Assembly: GCF_029525575.1 (NCBI RefSeq)
Contig: NZ_JAPDIA010000003.1
Span: 984,214-1,048,213 of the forward strand
DNA length: 64,000 bases
DNA from: Cohnella rhizosphaerae
GTDB lineage: Bacteria; Bacillota; Bacilli; Paenibacillales; Paenibacillaceae
Reading direction: 5' to 3'
Positions 1 to 9,705 of this stretch are shown piece by piece. The position numbers were made by a program, and so were the translations under genes. The notes below the pieces were generated by a model. The model was not told the origin of the DNA. It made no database searches and was given only the letters and a program-made list of their open reading frames with translations. The stretch's first letter is position 1. Every line of letters starts with the position of its first letter.

Positions 1-1923
1 CAGCGCCGGGTTTTGGGGCGGGCGAGCCTGCGAATCGCGCGGCGAACGGAGACACGGGGGGCGCATGGCGGTTCCTGGCGACGGCTGCTGGGCTTCCTGA
101 GGCCGTACAAAGGCCGTCTCGCGCTCGCTGCGTTGCTCGGCTTCGCGACCGTCGCCGCGAACGTGGGACTCATGGGCACCTCTGGCTATCTCATCGCCAA
201 GGCGGCTCTGCGCCCGGAAACGGTACTGCTGCTGTTTGTGCCGATCGTCGGCGTCCGTTTTTTTGGCATCTCGCGCGGGGTGCTGCGTTACTTGGAACGC
301 CTGGCGTCTCACGATCTGACGTTTCGCATCCTGCAGCGCATCCGCGTATGGCTCTACGAACGGCTGGAACGCGGCGGCGTCACGCTGCTCGAGCGCCGCA
401 GCGGCGGCGACGTGCTCGGCGTCATGATGAGCGACGTCGAGCAGCTCCAGAACCTGTATCTGCGCGTCATTGCGCCGCCGATCGCAGCCGCGCTCACCGC
501 GCTGCTCGGCACAGCTTTGCTGGCGGCGTTCGATCCATACCTGGGCGCGATCCTGGGAGGCATGCTGCTCGTTGCGGGCGTCGGCCTGCCCTGGATCAAC
601 GTCCGCGCCGGCCGCCGCAAAGGGCGTGAATTGGCGGCGGGACGCGGCCGGCTCTATGCGGAAACCGCCGATTTGCTCGCGGGACTGACCGAAGCCGCGA
701 TATTCGGGCGCACGCGCGACCGAATCGATCGGATCGCGGCCGGGCAAGCGCGCCTCGATCGGCTGCAGAGCGGATTGAACCGGCTGGGCGCGTTCACGAA
801 CGGTGCCATGCTCGCATTGGCGCATGTGACCCTGTGGCTTGTGCTTCTCTGCGCCGCATGGCTGACCGCGAACGGGCGCCTCGAAGGGCTATACATCCCG
901 GCCGTGGCGATGATCGCGCTGGCCTGCTTCGAGGCTGTGACGCCGCTGCCTGCGGCATTCCAGGAGTTGGGCCATACGATGGAATCCGCCGAGCGGCTGT
1001 TCGCCATGGCGGACGAGGCGGAGGCCGCAGGAGAGCGAGGGCTTTGTAAGGCGCGCGCGGCGACGGTAGACGCAGACCGAGAGACTGCGGCAGCATCGCG
1101 TGGTCCCGCCGCGTCGCAAAGGGCTGTGCCTGCCTTGCTGGAAGCGGCCGGGTCCGACTGGGCGCTGCAGGTGCGCGCCCTGTCATGCCGCTATGGCCCG
1201 GACGCGCCTTACGCGCTGCGGGATCTGTCCTTGACGCTGCGGCCCGGCAGACGAATTGCCGTCGTAGGCCCGAGCGGCGCGGGCAAGAGCACGCTGTTGC
1301 AGTGCCTGCTCGGTCTGCGCGAGATTGACGGCGGGAGTATCCGGCTGAACGGCTGCGACCTGAAGGAGACTCAGGAGGGGGATGCGTCGCTTCTCTTCGG
1401 GTACGTCTCGCAGCGTGTGCAGGTATTTAACGCGTCCGCGGCGGACAATATCCGGCTCGGCAGGCCAGACGCCTCCGATGAAGATATGCGCCGCGCCGCA
1501 CATCAGGCGCTTATCGGCGACAAGCTATCTGCGCTGCCAGAAGGCTATGGCACGGTCATCGGCGAGTGGGGCGCCTCGCTGTCCGGAGGCGAGCGCCAGC
1601 GGCTCGCGCTGGCGCGGGCATTGCTGCTGGACGCGCCGGCCATCTTGTTCGACGAGCCCGAGACCGGCCTTGACGCGTTGACGGCGCGCGCATTCGAAGA
1701 CAACATGGAGGCTGCGCTCAAGGACAAGGCTGTGCTGTGGGCCACGCACAGACTGTCCGGGCTCGCTCGGATGGATGAGATTCTGGTGCTGGACCAAGGG
1801 AGCGTGCGCGAGCGAGGAACCCATGCTGAACTGCTTCGCGAGCGCGGCCTGTATTGGCGCATGTGGCGGCTGGAGCGCGAGCAGGATTGGCAGGAAGAAG
1901 CGGCGCACATCGCAACTGCCTAG
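1..1923 (+). CDS. cydC: Thiol reductant ABC exporter subunit CydC
   Basis: Half-transporter with fused membrane and ATPase domains. Family knowledge: CydDC exports cysteine/glutathione across the membrane and is needed for cytochrome bd assembly. Seen: about six hydrophobic segments in residues 30-320, including the CydC-like stretch RYLERLASHDLTFRIL. The ATPase half follows, with Walker A GPSGAGKST near residue 415, signature LSGGERQR and Walker B ILFDEPE. At about 636 residues it is longer than usual (~570-580); the excess is a low-complexity Ala/Arg-rich linker near 335-380 between the two domains. The frame is open to the window edge, so the start (TTG at 13 is possible) is unresolved. 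A cydD partner would be expected just upstream, outside the window. Confidence 0.85.
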   Translation, partial: QRRVLGRASLRIARRTETRGAHGGSWRRLLGFLRPYKGRLALAALLGFATVAANVGLMGTSGYLIAKAALRPETVLLLFVPIVGVRFFGISRGVLRYLERLASHDLTFRILQRIRVWLYERLERGGVTLLERRSGGDVLGVMMSDVEQLQNLYLRVIAPPIAAALTALLGTALLAAFDPYLGAILGGMLLVAGVGLPWINVRAGRRKGRELAAGRGRLYAETADLLAGLTEAAIFGRTRDRIDRIAAGQARLDRLQSGLNRLGAFTNGAMLALAHVTLWLVLLCAAWLTANGRLEGLYIPAVAMIALACFEAVTPLPAAFQELGHTMESAERLFAMADEAEAAGERGLCKARAATVDADRETAAASRGPAASQRAVPALLEAAGSDWALQVRALSCRYGPDAPYALRDLSLTLRPGRRIAVVGPSGAGKSTLLQCLLGLREIDGGSIRLNGCDLKETQEGDASLLFGYVSQRVQVFNASAADNIRLGRPDASDEDMRRAAHQALIGDKLSALPEGYGTVIGEWGASLSGGERQRLALARALLLDAPAILFDEPETGLDALTARAFEDNMEAALKDKAVLWATHRLSGLARMDEILVLDQGSVRERGTHAELLRERGLYWRMWRLEREQDWQEEAAHIATA

Positions 1924-1960
1924 TGGCGAGGTTTGCCTCGAGATCTTCGTAACTCCAATA

Positions 1961-1998
1961 GCGAAAGAACCGCTCTGGCGTCAGGGCGGTTCTTTCGC
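1961..1998. terminator. Inverted repeat after cydC, probable terminator
   Basis: Perfect 13-bp arms GCGAAAGAACCGC (1961-1973) and GCGGTTCTTTCGC (1986-1998) around a 12-nt loop, 38 bp after the cydC stop. There is no T-tract after the stem; the T-rich part is inside the right arm, so termination strength is uncertain. Confidence 0.55.
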
Positions 1999-2169
1999 GT
2001 AGATATAGCTGCCTGGGAAAAGCAAGCATAAGCGCAAGGTTTGTGATTCAATCGGAGAAAATGTAAGAAGAAGTTTCATAATAAAAAATATCCCATTTGG
2101 GATATATCAGACGGTGAATGTTATTGATATGATGAGAGCCATAACAAAGGTTTGCTTGAGGTGAACGCG

Positions 2170-2421
2170 ATGAACTTAACTAACGAAATAAAAGAAGGCG
2201 TAGAATTTAAGCAATATAATCTAGTTTCATGTCGAAAGAAAATGTTTGCCCAAGAAATTGTTGATGAGATTGCTAAATTGGGAGATTTTCTTTCTGAAAG
2301 AGGAGTCTCCAGAGAGGGACCGTTGATTTCTGCAACACATGGTCACGCCATTTTACAAGTCATCGGAACTGCTGTATACGGAATTAGCGCTTCTGAGATG
2401 TCGGGAATTATTAAATATTAA
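2170..2421 (+). CDS. Small protein, DUF5085/GyrI-like fragment
   Basis: 83-residue ORF starting at ATG 2170, preceded at a suitable distance by GAGGTG (2159-2164). The N-terminal part (KEGVEFKQYNLVS...GVSREGPLISATH) recalls the start of small effector-binding/DUF5085-type proteins, which are normally about 150 residues, so this may be truncated. The last 20 residues are hydrophobic. Its base composition is distinctly AT-richer than the flanking genes, as for the next two loci, suggesting one acquired and decayed block. I do not recognise a function. A hairpin terminator follows directly. Confidence 0.5.
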   Translation: MNLTNEIKEGVEFKQYNLVSCRKKMFAQEIVDEIAKLGDFLSERGVSREGPLISATHGHAILQVIGTAVYGISASEMSGIIKY

Positions 2422-2426
2422 TTCAG

Positions 2427-2460
2427 AAGATGAACACTTGTTTAGTCGAGTGTTCATCTT
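2427..2460 (+). terminator. Hairpin terminator
   Basis: Perfect 12-bp arms AAGATGAACACT (2427-2438) and AGTGTTCATCTT (2449-2460), 10-nt loop, followed by a T-containing tail. It lies 6 bp after the small gene's stop. Confidence 0.65.
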
Positions 2461-2488
2461 ATCACTTTTGAAGTAAGGACGTGGAACT

Positions 2489-2690
2489 TTGGAGAGAGTT
2501 ACAAGAAACGTAAAAACGGCACTGTATGTTGTCTCGGCGCTTTTTTTTTGTCTCTTTTATCGTATTCCTGTTCACGATAGCTTTCAGTTACGCTCGATAT
2601 GAAAATGTACCTCTATATTTATTGGGAATTGCCTTTCCCACCTTGGCAGGATCAATTATTTTCTTTATAGCAGCTAAAGTCAGAAAATAG
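2489..2690 (+). CDS. Small two-helix membrane protein (frame restored at T9)
   Basis: TTG start at 2489, ten bases after AAGGA (2475-2479). Read as given, the frame dies soon after a run of nine T (2541-2549). With eight T the frame gives a 66-residue protein with two clear transmembrane helices (ALFFVSFIVFLFTIAF and LYLLGIAFPTLAGSIIFFIAA) ending in a basic tail KVRK and a stop at 2688. Integral membrane location follows from this; function unknown. It sits between a small gene and a bacteriocin-exporter remnant, so an immunity or accessory role is possible but purely contextual. Confidence 0.5.
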
Positions 2691-2726
2691 TTCCCTGATT
2701 CTTATGTGTAAGCCGAGAGAAAGGTT

Positions 2727-3106
2727 ATGGCTATCCTATATAGAAAGAAATATTGCGTCAAGCCAAACGACCAAAAAGACTGCGGCATCGCGTGCCTCGC
2801 TACAGTTGCCCTGCACTATCGCCGCAAAGTACAACTCTCCAAATTAAGAGAAATCGCAGGTACCGACCTGCAGGGTACCAATGCACTCGGTCTCGATGCG
2901 CTGCGAAGTCGTATCGCATACATTCCGCAGGATAACTTCTTCTTCAGCGGTACGATTCGGGACAATCTGTGTCTCGGGCTGCGCGACGCCCCGCCTTTTG
3001 AACGCATTGTCGAAGCGCGAAAGGAGGACACCGCCCGGCGCCCCGGGACGAACGCCCGCCCGCCTCCCTGCATAAGATGCAGCAGTCTTCGGGAGAGGCA
3101 GAGGGT
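2727..3106 (+). pseudogene. Remnant of C39-peptidase bacteriocin ABC exporter
   Basis: The first ~55 residues are a canonical C39 peptidase start: NDQKDCGIACLATVALHY contains the catalytic Cys that cleaves double-glycine leaders. After about residue 57 the protein jumps directly to the Q-loop region of an ABC ATPase (SRIAYIPQDNFFFSGTIRDN). The rest of the peptidase, the whole membrane domain and Walker A are therefore missing. The intact family is ~700 residues; roughly 450 are deleted. The frame then decays into Pro/Arg-rich sequence and runs into the next gene's start. Not functional as an exporter. Confidence 0.75.
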
Positions 3107-3107
3107 G

Positions 3108-4511
3108 ATGACGGTGGAGATAGCCCTGACATCCTTGCACTGGGTGTACCTGGCTTTTATTTTATTTATTATGGCGATGCTCGTCATGCGCCGCGATACG
3201 ATGCTGGTGTGCGTGTGCGGCATTCTGGCGCTGGGCTTGATCGCGACGGACAGTCTCGGCAGCTCGGTATCCGGCATATTCAACAGCTTTATTTATGCCA
3301 TAAAAGAGCTGATCGGCACGATCCTCATCATTTCGATCATCGTCTCGATGAGCCGGATTCTGATTCGGACCGGGATCAACGAAGTCATGGTCTCGCCGCT
3401 GACGCGGTTCATACGGACGCCCGCGATGGCCTATTGGGGCATCGGGATCATCATGATGATCACCTCGTGGTTTTTCTGGCCGTCCCCCGGCGTCGCGCTG
3501 ATCGGGGCCGTGCTGCTGCCGGTCGCCACGCGGGTCGGACTGCCGGCGCTCGGGGCCGCGATGGCGATGAATTTGTTCGGACACGGCATCGCGCTGTCCG
3601 GCGACTATATCATACAAGGCGCGCCCAAGCTGACGGCCGACGCGGCAGGTCTTCCCGTGGCGCAGGTCATGGAGGCGAGCGTTCCGCTCGTTGCGGTAAT
3701 GGGGATCGTCACGACGGCAACGGCTTTTTGGCTGATGCGCAGGGACTTGAAACGAGGCGCGTTCCGCGACGGCTTGGTCGCGGAGGCTTCGCCAAGAGAC
3801 GCCGGCGGGAAGAACGACGCGATTCCGATGGCGCCCGCGCTTAAGCGGCTGCTCGCCGCGATCGTGCCGCTGCTATTCCTGGCCGATGTCGGGGCCATGA
3901 TCGTCTTCGATCTGCAAGGGGGGCGATGCCACGGCGCTGATCGGGGGGCACGGCCGTGCTCATCCTCATCGCGGTGACGCTGCTGGCGCACGGCGACCGG
4001 GGGGCTTGAAGCGACGACGGATTATCTTATCGAGGGATTGCAGTTCGGCTTTCGCGTATTCGGCCCCGTCATCCCGATCGCGGCCTTCTTTTATCTCGGA
4101 GATTCGGCGTTCGGAGATCTCATCGGCAAGCTGCCGGCGGGCTCGCACGGCATCGTGAACGATCTTGGCGTCGCGCTTGCCCATACGGTGCCGTTGAACG
4201 GCGCGGTGAGCGCCGTGACGCTGACCGTCGTCGGCGCGATTACCGGCCTCGACGGTTCGGGCTTTTCCGGCATCTCGCTGGCGGGCTCCATCGCCAATAT
4301 GTTCGGCGCTTCGGTCGGCGGTACCGATACGTTGACGGCGCTTGGGCAGATCGCGGCGATCTGGGTAGGCGGCGGGACGATCATTCCCTGGGCGCTCATC
4401 CCCGCGGCCGCCATCTGCGGCGTCAGCCCGTTCGAGCTGGCGCGGCGCAATCTGGTCCCGGTGCTGATCGGGCTCACCGTTACGACGCTGGTTGCCGTCT
4501 TTCTCGTCTGA
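3108..4511 (+). CDS. Multi-pass permease, ion transporter superfamily (GntP/CitM-like)
   Basis: About 466 residues with 10-12 hydrophobic helices from ATG 3108. Conserved-looking features are PSPGVALIGAVLLP mid-protein and the C-terminal stretch GASVGGTDTLTALGQIAAIW with GGGTIIPWALIP, as in GntP/Dcu/CitM-like organic anion permeases. The substrate cannot be told. Three G6 runs (3918-3923, 3943-3948, 3999-4004) each need to be G5; the three insertions together restore the frame, which is why the protein is only disrupted between 3918 and 4004. No partner gene; transcription probably ends at the hairpin just downstream. Confidence 0.7.
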
Positions 4512-4531
4512 AGAGCCGGCGAAAAAACGAG

Positions 4532-4575
4532 AAAAGGTCCCATACGCCGAAAAGCCGGCGCCTGGGACCTTTTTT
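4532..4575. terminator. Bidirectional terminator between convergent genes
   Basis: AAAAGGTCCCA (from 4532) pairs with TGGGACCTTTT, giving A-tract and T-tract flanks (T6 at 4570-4575). It lies between the stop of the permease and the end of the convergent AraC gene, so it can serve both strands. Confidence 0.8.
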
Positions 4576-4633
4576 GATCTTGGTACGAGAACCTGCGCGA
4601 GCCGAATACCGCAGAAAGCGGCTAAGCTGCGCG

Positions 4634-5503
4634 CTAGCGCCAGGAATCATAGCCTTGCGCGATCGGCAGCAGCGGGCCATGGGCGGCCCTTCGTTTCCTC
4701 CAGGTCGATGGACTCTCGCCGACCTTCATTTTAAACATCCTGCTGAAATAATGCAGATTGGAGAAGCCGGTCAACTCGGCGATCTGCTGCACGGGCAAAT
4801 CGGTCGAGCCCAGATAGCTGATCGCCGCCTTGAGCCGCAGTTCCTGTAAGTATTGAATCGGCGTCGCGCCGAAAGTTTGCTTGAATAACCGGATGACGTA
4901 GGACGGCGTCAGATTGCACATCCGCGAGAGATCCTCGATGGTAATATTGTCGGTATAGAAACGCTCCATATAACGAAGCAGCGGGTATAAGTGGCGCTCG
5001 ACGGGCGGCATGGACGGATTGGAATCCTGGGACGATGCCGTATGCGCGGAGACGGCCACCGCGCTTCGAACGAGCAGAAGCAGCTTGCGAATGTCGCATT
5101 CGAGCAGTTGATGAACGGTGTGCGAACCTAGCTCGCCGGCTTCGTAGGATGCGATAACCGAGGTGACGCCGGCTACCCCCGCAGCCAGCGTCCGCGACCA
5201 AGCGATGCGGTCCGCGCCGCTCTGCATCTGGTTCCACTGGAGGATCACCTCATAACCGGGAAGCAGGTCCTGCCGGATATCGGCTTCCATATACCATCCG
5301 CGGACCCCGGACGCGCAGGGCGTAAGCCAATGCGGCGTATGAGCGGGGATGACGAGCAGAACGGGGTAGGCGAGCTTGTACCGTCTGCCCATCCATTGGA
5401 GCTCGGAGTCGCCGGAATCGATGTACAGAATCTCATGATAAGGATGAACGCCGCCGGCGCCCGCGGGTTGCAGTTTCAGCGTTCCGTGTTCTCGAATGAG
5501 CAC
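4634..5503 (-). CDS. AraC-family transcriptional regulator
   Basis: 289 residues. The N-terminal half has a cupin-like sensor (VHPYHEILYIDSG, then LVIPAHTPHW). The C-terminal ~100 residues are the AraC double helix-turn-helix: ITIEDLSRMCNLTPSYVIRLFKQTFG, followed by VQQIAELTGFSNLHYFSRMFKMKVG and the SPSTWRKR end. GTG start at 5503 with a GGAGGTGG ribosome binding site. It is divergent from the oligosaccharide ABC operon starting at 5791 and probably controls it in response to its sugar; this is inferred from position. Confidence 0.85.
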   Translation of the reverse strand: MLIREHGTLKLQPAGAGGVHPYHEILYIDSGDSELQWMGRRYKLAYPVLLVIPAHTPHWLTPCASGVRGWYMEADIRQDLLPGYEVILQWNQMQSGADRIAWSRTLAAGVAGVTSVIASYEAGELGSHTVHQLLECDIRKLLLLVRSAVAVSAHTASSQDSNPSMPPVERHLYPLLRYMERFYTDNITIEDLSRMCNLTPSYVIRLFKQTFGATPIQYLQELRLKAAISYLGSTDLPVQQIAELTGFSNLHYFSRMFKMKVGESPSTWRKRRAAHGPLLPIAQGYDSWR

Positions 5504-5790
5504 GAGCGTCCACCTCCGTTAGATAGCGATTTCAATAATGTGCAAACGGACCGGAAACGCCTTAAGCTTACCAAGCTTCGACCTGACTGACAACTTCGAA
5601 TATTGTGCGATATCCGCTAAATACGAACAGGGGGGCCGATCGGCTAACATAAAGCCAGACGATGCGAGCGATACAAAGGTGCATGTAAGCGCATTCCAGC
5701 CCGGACGGGAGAACGACTCCGGAATCTTTGTCGCGCATCGCTGCATAACAGGTGTTATTTCAAGCGGCCAAAACAAGAAAGGGGATCAAA
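5504..5790. promoter_or_regulatory. Divergent regulatory region with cre-like site
   Basis: 287 bp between the AraC gene and the sugar-binding lipoprotein. A CcpA cre-like sequence TGTAAGCGCATTCC at 5684-5697 matches 12 of 14 consensus positions. AAAGGGG (5778-5784) is the ribosome binding site for ATG 5791. I saw no convincing sigma-A hexamer pair and no small gene here. Confidence 0.4.
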
Positions 5791-7443
5791 ATGAGAAAAA
5801 AATGGGCTCTAAGCGGAATGGCGGTCATGATGGCTTTCGGCGTCGCGGCTTGTTCGAAATCATCGGAAAGTTCGGAAAACAAAGAGACGACACCGGCAGC
5901 ATCGAGCGGTTCTGCGCAAACGGCCTCGTCCGAAAGCGCAGGCAACAGTCCGGTTACGTATACGTTCGGACGCAACATCGATCCGAACAGCGATCCGATC
6001 AAGCTGCTGGAATCGCAAACGGGCGAGACGCTCGCCGATAATCGCTGGACCCGTTTGTTTAAGGAAAAGCTGAACGTTTCCGTAGATTACAAGATGGTCA
6101 CGGCCAGTCCGACCTACGATCAGCAGTTCAAGCTCGCGATGGCGTCCAACGATCTGCCCGACATGTTCAACGTCACGAGCGAATCCGATATGAAGCAGCT
6201 GATGGACGCGGGCGCGCTGGAGGATCTGACCGACGCCTACAAGCAATACGGCTCCGAGCTGCTGAAGAGCATCATCGAGGCGGAGACGGCGCGCGTATTC
6301 GAACCGGTCACCAAGGACGGCAAGATCTACGCGATTCCGCTCAAAATGCCGTCCACGAACGGCTACAACCATCTGTGGATACGCGAGGATTGGCTGACGA
6401 AGCTCGGTCTCGAGCGTCCGAAAACGATGGACGACGTCTATAAGATCGCGAAGGCGTTCAAGGAGGGGGACCCGGACGGCAACGGCAAGCCGGATACGTT
6501 CGGCCTGCAGATCGACAACGCGTTCCGCAATAACATGAAGGGCTTCTTCTGGGGATACGGCGCCGACCCTTCGCCCGACATGTGGGTGGAAAGGGACGGC
6601 AAGGCGGTACGGGGCTTCGTTCAGCCCGAGATGAAGGAACCGCTCGCCATGCTCCAGACGATGTACAAGGAAGGCATCATCGACAAGGAGTTCGGCACCA
6701 AGGACAACGCCAAGTCGATGGAATCGGTCGTCTCCGGCAAGACAGGCATGTTCTACGGGCCGCACTGGTCGGCGTTCACGATCGACAAGACGATCCAGAA
6801 CGATCCGAACGCCAAGTGGATCGTCGTGCCGTTGCCTTCCAAGGACGGCAGTCCGACCAAGGTATCTCTGACGATCGGCAAGGACAGCTATGTCGCGGTC
6901 AAGAAGGGAACGAAGAACCCGGAAAATCTCGTCAAAATGTTCAATGTTTACGTGGAAGCGCTGTTCGGAAAAGATGCTGAATTCAGCAAGTACTACGGGG
7001 AGAACGGCGTAGAGAACATCTGGCAGATGTCTCCGATCTATACGCTGGACCCGATGATCGACCTGAAGGCGCATCAGGACATCAAGGCGGCGATCGAGAA
7101 CGGAACGACGGACAGCCTGGGCGGCACGGCAGCCGGCTTCTACGCGAACATCAAGTCCGGCATGTGGACGTTCGAGATGATGTTCGGACCGAAGGACACG
7201 CCGTTCGCCTACGTGGATCAATCCTATCCGGATCAAGTCGTGTGGAACGCCTATCTGGGCGCGCCGACGCCGACGCAGATCACGCGGGGCAGCTCCATGG
7301 ACGAGCTGATCGTCACGACGCTGACCGCGATCATCATGGGCAAGACGGACGCCGATCAAGGCTTCGACAAGATGGTTGCCGAATGGAACAAGCTGGGCGG
7401 AGACAAAGTTACGCAAGAGGTCAACGCGGAGCTCGGCAAGTAA
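5791..7443 (+). CDS. Sugar ABC transporter substrate-binding lipoprotein
   Basis: 550 residues. Lipoprotein signal peptide with lipobox GVAAC (Cys near residue 21) followed by a Ser/Glu-rich linker, so it is anchored on the outer face of the membrane. The mature part resembles the long LplA/YtcQ-type binding proteins of Paenibacillus oligosaccharide importers (KMPSTNGYNHLWIREDW, GKTGMFYGPHWSAF). Start chosen at ATG 5791 because GAAAGGGG lies 7 bp upstream; the longer upstream frame lacks a signal peptide. First gene of a three-gene importer with the two permeases downstream; the ATPase is not encoded here and is probably shared (MsmX type). Confidence 0.85.
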   Translation: MRKKWALSGMAVMMAFGVAACSKSSESSENKETTPAASSGSAQTASSESAGNSPVTYTFGRNIDPNSDPIKLLESQTGETLADNRWTRLFKEKLNVSVDYKMVTASPTYDQQFKLAMASNDLPDMFNVTSESDMKQLMDAGALEDLTDAYKQYGSELLKSIIEAETARVFEPVTKDGKIYAIPLKMPSTNGYNHLWIREDWLTKLGLERPKTMDDVYKIAKAFKEGDPDGNGKPDTFGLQIDNAFRNNMKGFFWGYGADPSPDMWVERDGKAVRGFVQPEMKEPLAMLQTMYKEGIIDKEFGTKDNAKSMESVVSGKTGMFYGPHWSAFTIDKTIQNDPNAKWIVVPLPSKDGSPTKVSLTIGKDSYVAVKKGTKNPENLVKMFNVYVEALFGKDAEFSKYYGENGVENIWQMSPIYTLDPMIDLKAHQDIKAAIENGTTDSLGGTAAGFYANIKSGMWTFEMMFGPKDTPFAYVDQSYPDQVVWNAYLGAPTPTQITRGSSMDELIVTTLTAIIMGKTDADQGFDKMVAEWNKLGGDKVTQEVNAELGK

Positions 7444-7522
7444 GCGCGAGGCAGTCCTATACCCGCAAGCGCCGTCTTGACCTGCGGCGCTTGCTTCTAT
7501 TCATCGAGAGGAGGCGTGAAGG

Positions 7523-8524
7523 ATGAGCAAGCCAACACCGGCCTTGGGCAACGGGAGGAGACGGTCATTCAGGTTCGGCTACAAGACCAAACGCGAGATG
7601 CCGCTTCACTTTATGCTGCTCCCGGGTCTTGTCTTGATTTTAATCTTTTCGTACGTTCCGATGGTCGGCGTCACGATCGCCTTCCAGAACTTCATTCCGC
7701 TCAAGGGTTTGTTCGGCGGGCAGGAATGGGTCGGCCTGGACAACTTCGACTATGTCTTCTCCATGCCGACGATCTGGCAGGTCGTCTGGAATACGCTGCG
7801 GATCGCCGCGCTCAAGATCATAGCCGGCCTGGTCGTGCCGATCGCCTTCGCGCTGCTGCTCAACGAAGTTCGCAACGTGTTTTTCAAGCGCGCGACGCAG
7901 ACGATCATTTATTTTCCTTATTTCCTGTCGTGGATCATTCTGGGCGGAATCCTGATCGATATTTTGTCGCCGTCCACGGGAATCGTCAACAAGTTCCTCG
8001 GCTGGCTGGGCGTCGGACCCATCTTTTTCCTTGGCGAGAACGCCTGGTTCCCTTACACGATGGTCGTCTCGGATATTTGGAAGACTTTCGGCTTCAACAC
8101 GATCATTTACCTGGCCGCCATTACGAGCATCGATCCTTCGCTCTATGAGGCGGCGGCGGCCGACGGGGCGGGGCGCTGGAAGCAGACCTGGCACGTTACC
8201 CTTCCGGGCATGCATATGATCATCGTGCTGCTGATGGTGCTTAGTCTCGGTACCGTGCTCGACGCCGGCTTCGATCAGATTTTTAATTTGTACAGTCCTC
8301 AGGTATACGAGTCGGGCGACATCGTCGATACGATGGTGTACCGGATGGGACTTCAGCAGACGCAGTTCGGACCCTCGACCGCCGTCGGCTTGCTCAAGTC
8401 GCTCGTATCCTTCATCTTGATTTCGACATCCTATCTGGTTGCTTACCGGCTGTTCAAGTACCGCCTTTTCTCAGGAGGGAATCGCATTGCTGCTCAGACA
8501 AACCCGCGGTCAGAAAATATTTAG
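7523..8524 (+). CDS. Sugar ABC permease, LplB/YteP type
   Basis: 333 residues, six transmembrane helices, with the EAA loop for ATPase contact visible as EAAAADGAGRWKQTWHVTLPG around residue 215. Family role: one half of the membrane channel for oligosaccharide import, paired with the next gene. Ribosome binding site GAGAGGAGG ahead of ATG 7523. Its last ~38 bases overlap the start of the second permease, consistent with translational coupling. Confidence 0.87.
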   Translation: MSKPTPALGNGRRRSFRFGYKTKREMPLHFMLLPGLVLILIFSYVPMVGVTIAFQNFIPLKGLFGGQEWVGLDNFDYVFSMPTIWQVVWNTLRIAALKIIAGLVVPIAFALLLNEVRNVFFKRATQTIIYFPYFLSWIILGGILIDILSPSTGIVNKFLGWLGVGPIFFLGENAWFPYTMVVSDIWKTFGFNTIIYLAAITSIDPSLYEAAAADGAGRWKQTWHVTLPGMHMIIVLLMVLSLGTVLDAGFDQIFNLYSPQVYESGDIVDTMVYRMGLQQTQFGPSTAVGLLKSLVSFILISTSYLVAYRLFKYRLFSGGNRIAAQTNPRSENI

Positions 8525-9373
8525 CGTGTTCAACTATGTGCTGCTCGGCCTGACGGCCGTACTGTGTCTGCTGCCGCTCGTTCACGTAATCGCCTTGTCG
8601 TTCAGCGACAACGCCGCCGTATCCGGCGGCCTGGTGACTTTGTGGCCGGTGCGCTTTACGTGGGAACCGTATGTCTACGTGCTGGAGCGAAGCGCGTTTT
8701 GGAAGGCGTTCGGCGTCACGCTCCAGCGAGCCGCGCTCGGCACGGCAGTCAATGTGCTGCTCGTCATTCTGCTCGCCTATCCGCTGTCGATGACGGGGGG
8801 ATAAGCTGCGCGCCAGAACGCTGTACGTTTGGATCTTTTTCTTTACGATGCTGTTCAACGGCGGCCTGATTCCGACCTACATCCTGATCAAGGAGATCGG
8901 AATCATGGACACGCTCTGGGCGCTTATTCTGCCGGGCGCGGTTACCGTGTTCAACCTGATCCTCATGCTGAACTTCTTCAGGCAAGTGCCCGAGGAGCTC
9001 GAGGACGCGGCGATGATCGACGGCGCGGGCCACTGGCGCACGCTGTGGCAGATCTATGTGCCGATCTCCACGCCGGCGATCGCGACGATCACGCTTTTCT
9101 GCGTCGTGGGGCATTGGAATGCCTGGTTCGACGGCCTGATTTATATGCGGGACGCCGCGCATTACCCGCTGCAAAGCTACCTGCAGACGATCGTCGTCAA
9201 GTTCGACTTCCAGACGATGTCGGCTACGGACGCGCAGCGACTCGCGCAGTTGAACGACCGTTCCGTCAAGGCGGCGCAAATGGTCGTAGCCGCGGTTCCG
9301 ATTTTGCTCGTCTATCCTTTTTTTGCAGAAGTATTTCGTCAGCGGGATCAAACTGGGCAGCGTCAAGGGATAA
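8487..9373 (+). CDS. Sugar ABC permease, LplC/YtcP type (two frame errors)
   Basis: Second half of the channel; about 295 residues after correction. Start TTG 8487 is chosen because AGGAGGG (8473-8479) sits 7 bp upstream and the frame gives LLRQTRGQKIFSVFNYVLL. EAA loop: EELEDAAMIDGAGHWRTLW. The frame is broken at G6 (8795-8800), which should be G5, and at T7 (9318-9324), which should be T6. The second correction restores the family's typical C-terminus (KYFVSGIKLGSVKG) with a stop at 9371. Confidence 0.82.
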
Positions 9374-9413
9374 ACCCGGCGTAGAGGCGAATGGTTCGGT
9401 ACGACCCGAAACG

Positions 9414-9443
9414 AGAGGCTGTCTTTGAGGCAGCCTTTTTTTT
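9414..9443 (+). terminator. Rho-independent terminator of the importer operon
   Basis: AGGCTG / CAGCC(T) stem with a short loop followed by T8 (9436-9443), 40 bp after the permease stop. Confidence 0.75.
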
Positions 9444-9525
9444 ATGGCCGGAAAGGGCCGCGATGGGATAGAATCGAAGGCTTTGTGCAACGACTTGCAC
9501 AGTCGTCGTACTTTCATCAAACATT

Positions 9526-9605
9526 GGTTAACGCTTACATTGTTTATTGACAGTATTTTCGGCGAGGTGATATGCTATTTTATAGAAATTAATGCAAACG
9601 TTTGC
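9526..9605 (+). promoter_or_regulatory. Amylopullulanase promoter with cre-like and MalR/LacI-like sites
   Basis: Sigma-A-like promoter TTGACA (9547-9552), 18-bp spacer, TATGCT (9571-9576). Directly upstream is GGTTAACGCTTACA (9526-9539), 12 of 14 matches to the CcpA cre consensus. Downstream of the -10 is a perfect 12-bp palindrome GCAAACGTTTGC (9594-9605), the form used by MalR and other LacI-family repressors. Its position just after the likely start site suggests repression in the absence of maltodextrin and carbon catabolite control. Confidence 0.65.
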
Positions 9606-9705
9606 GCAAAGGGACGGCATTACATCGCGCATCGAGGGATTCGCCGTTGTTTTGCGCCGGGTTTGCGAACCATTCAGAACTCGGCATAGGAGGATTGTTA
9701 AGATC

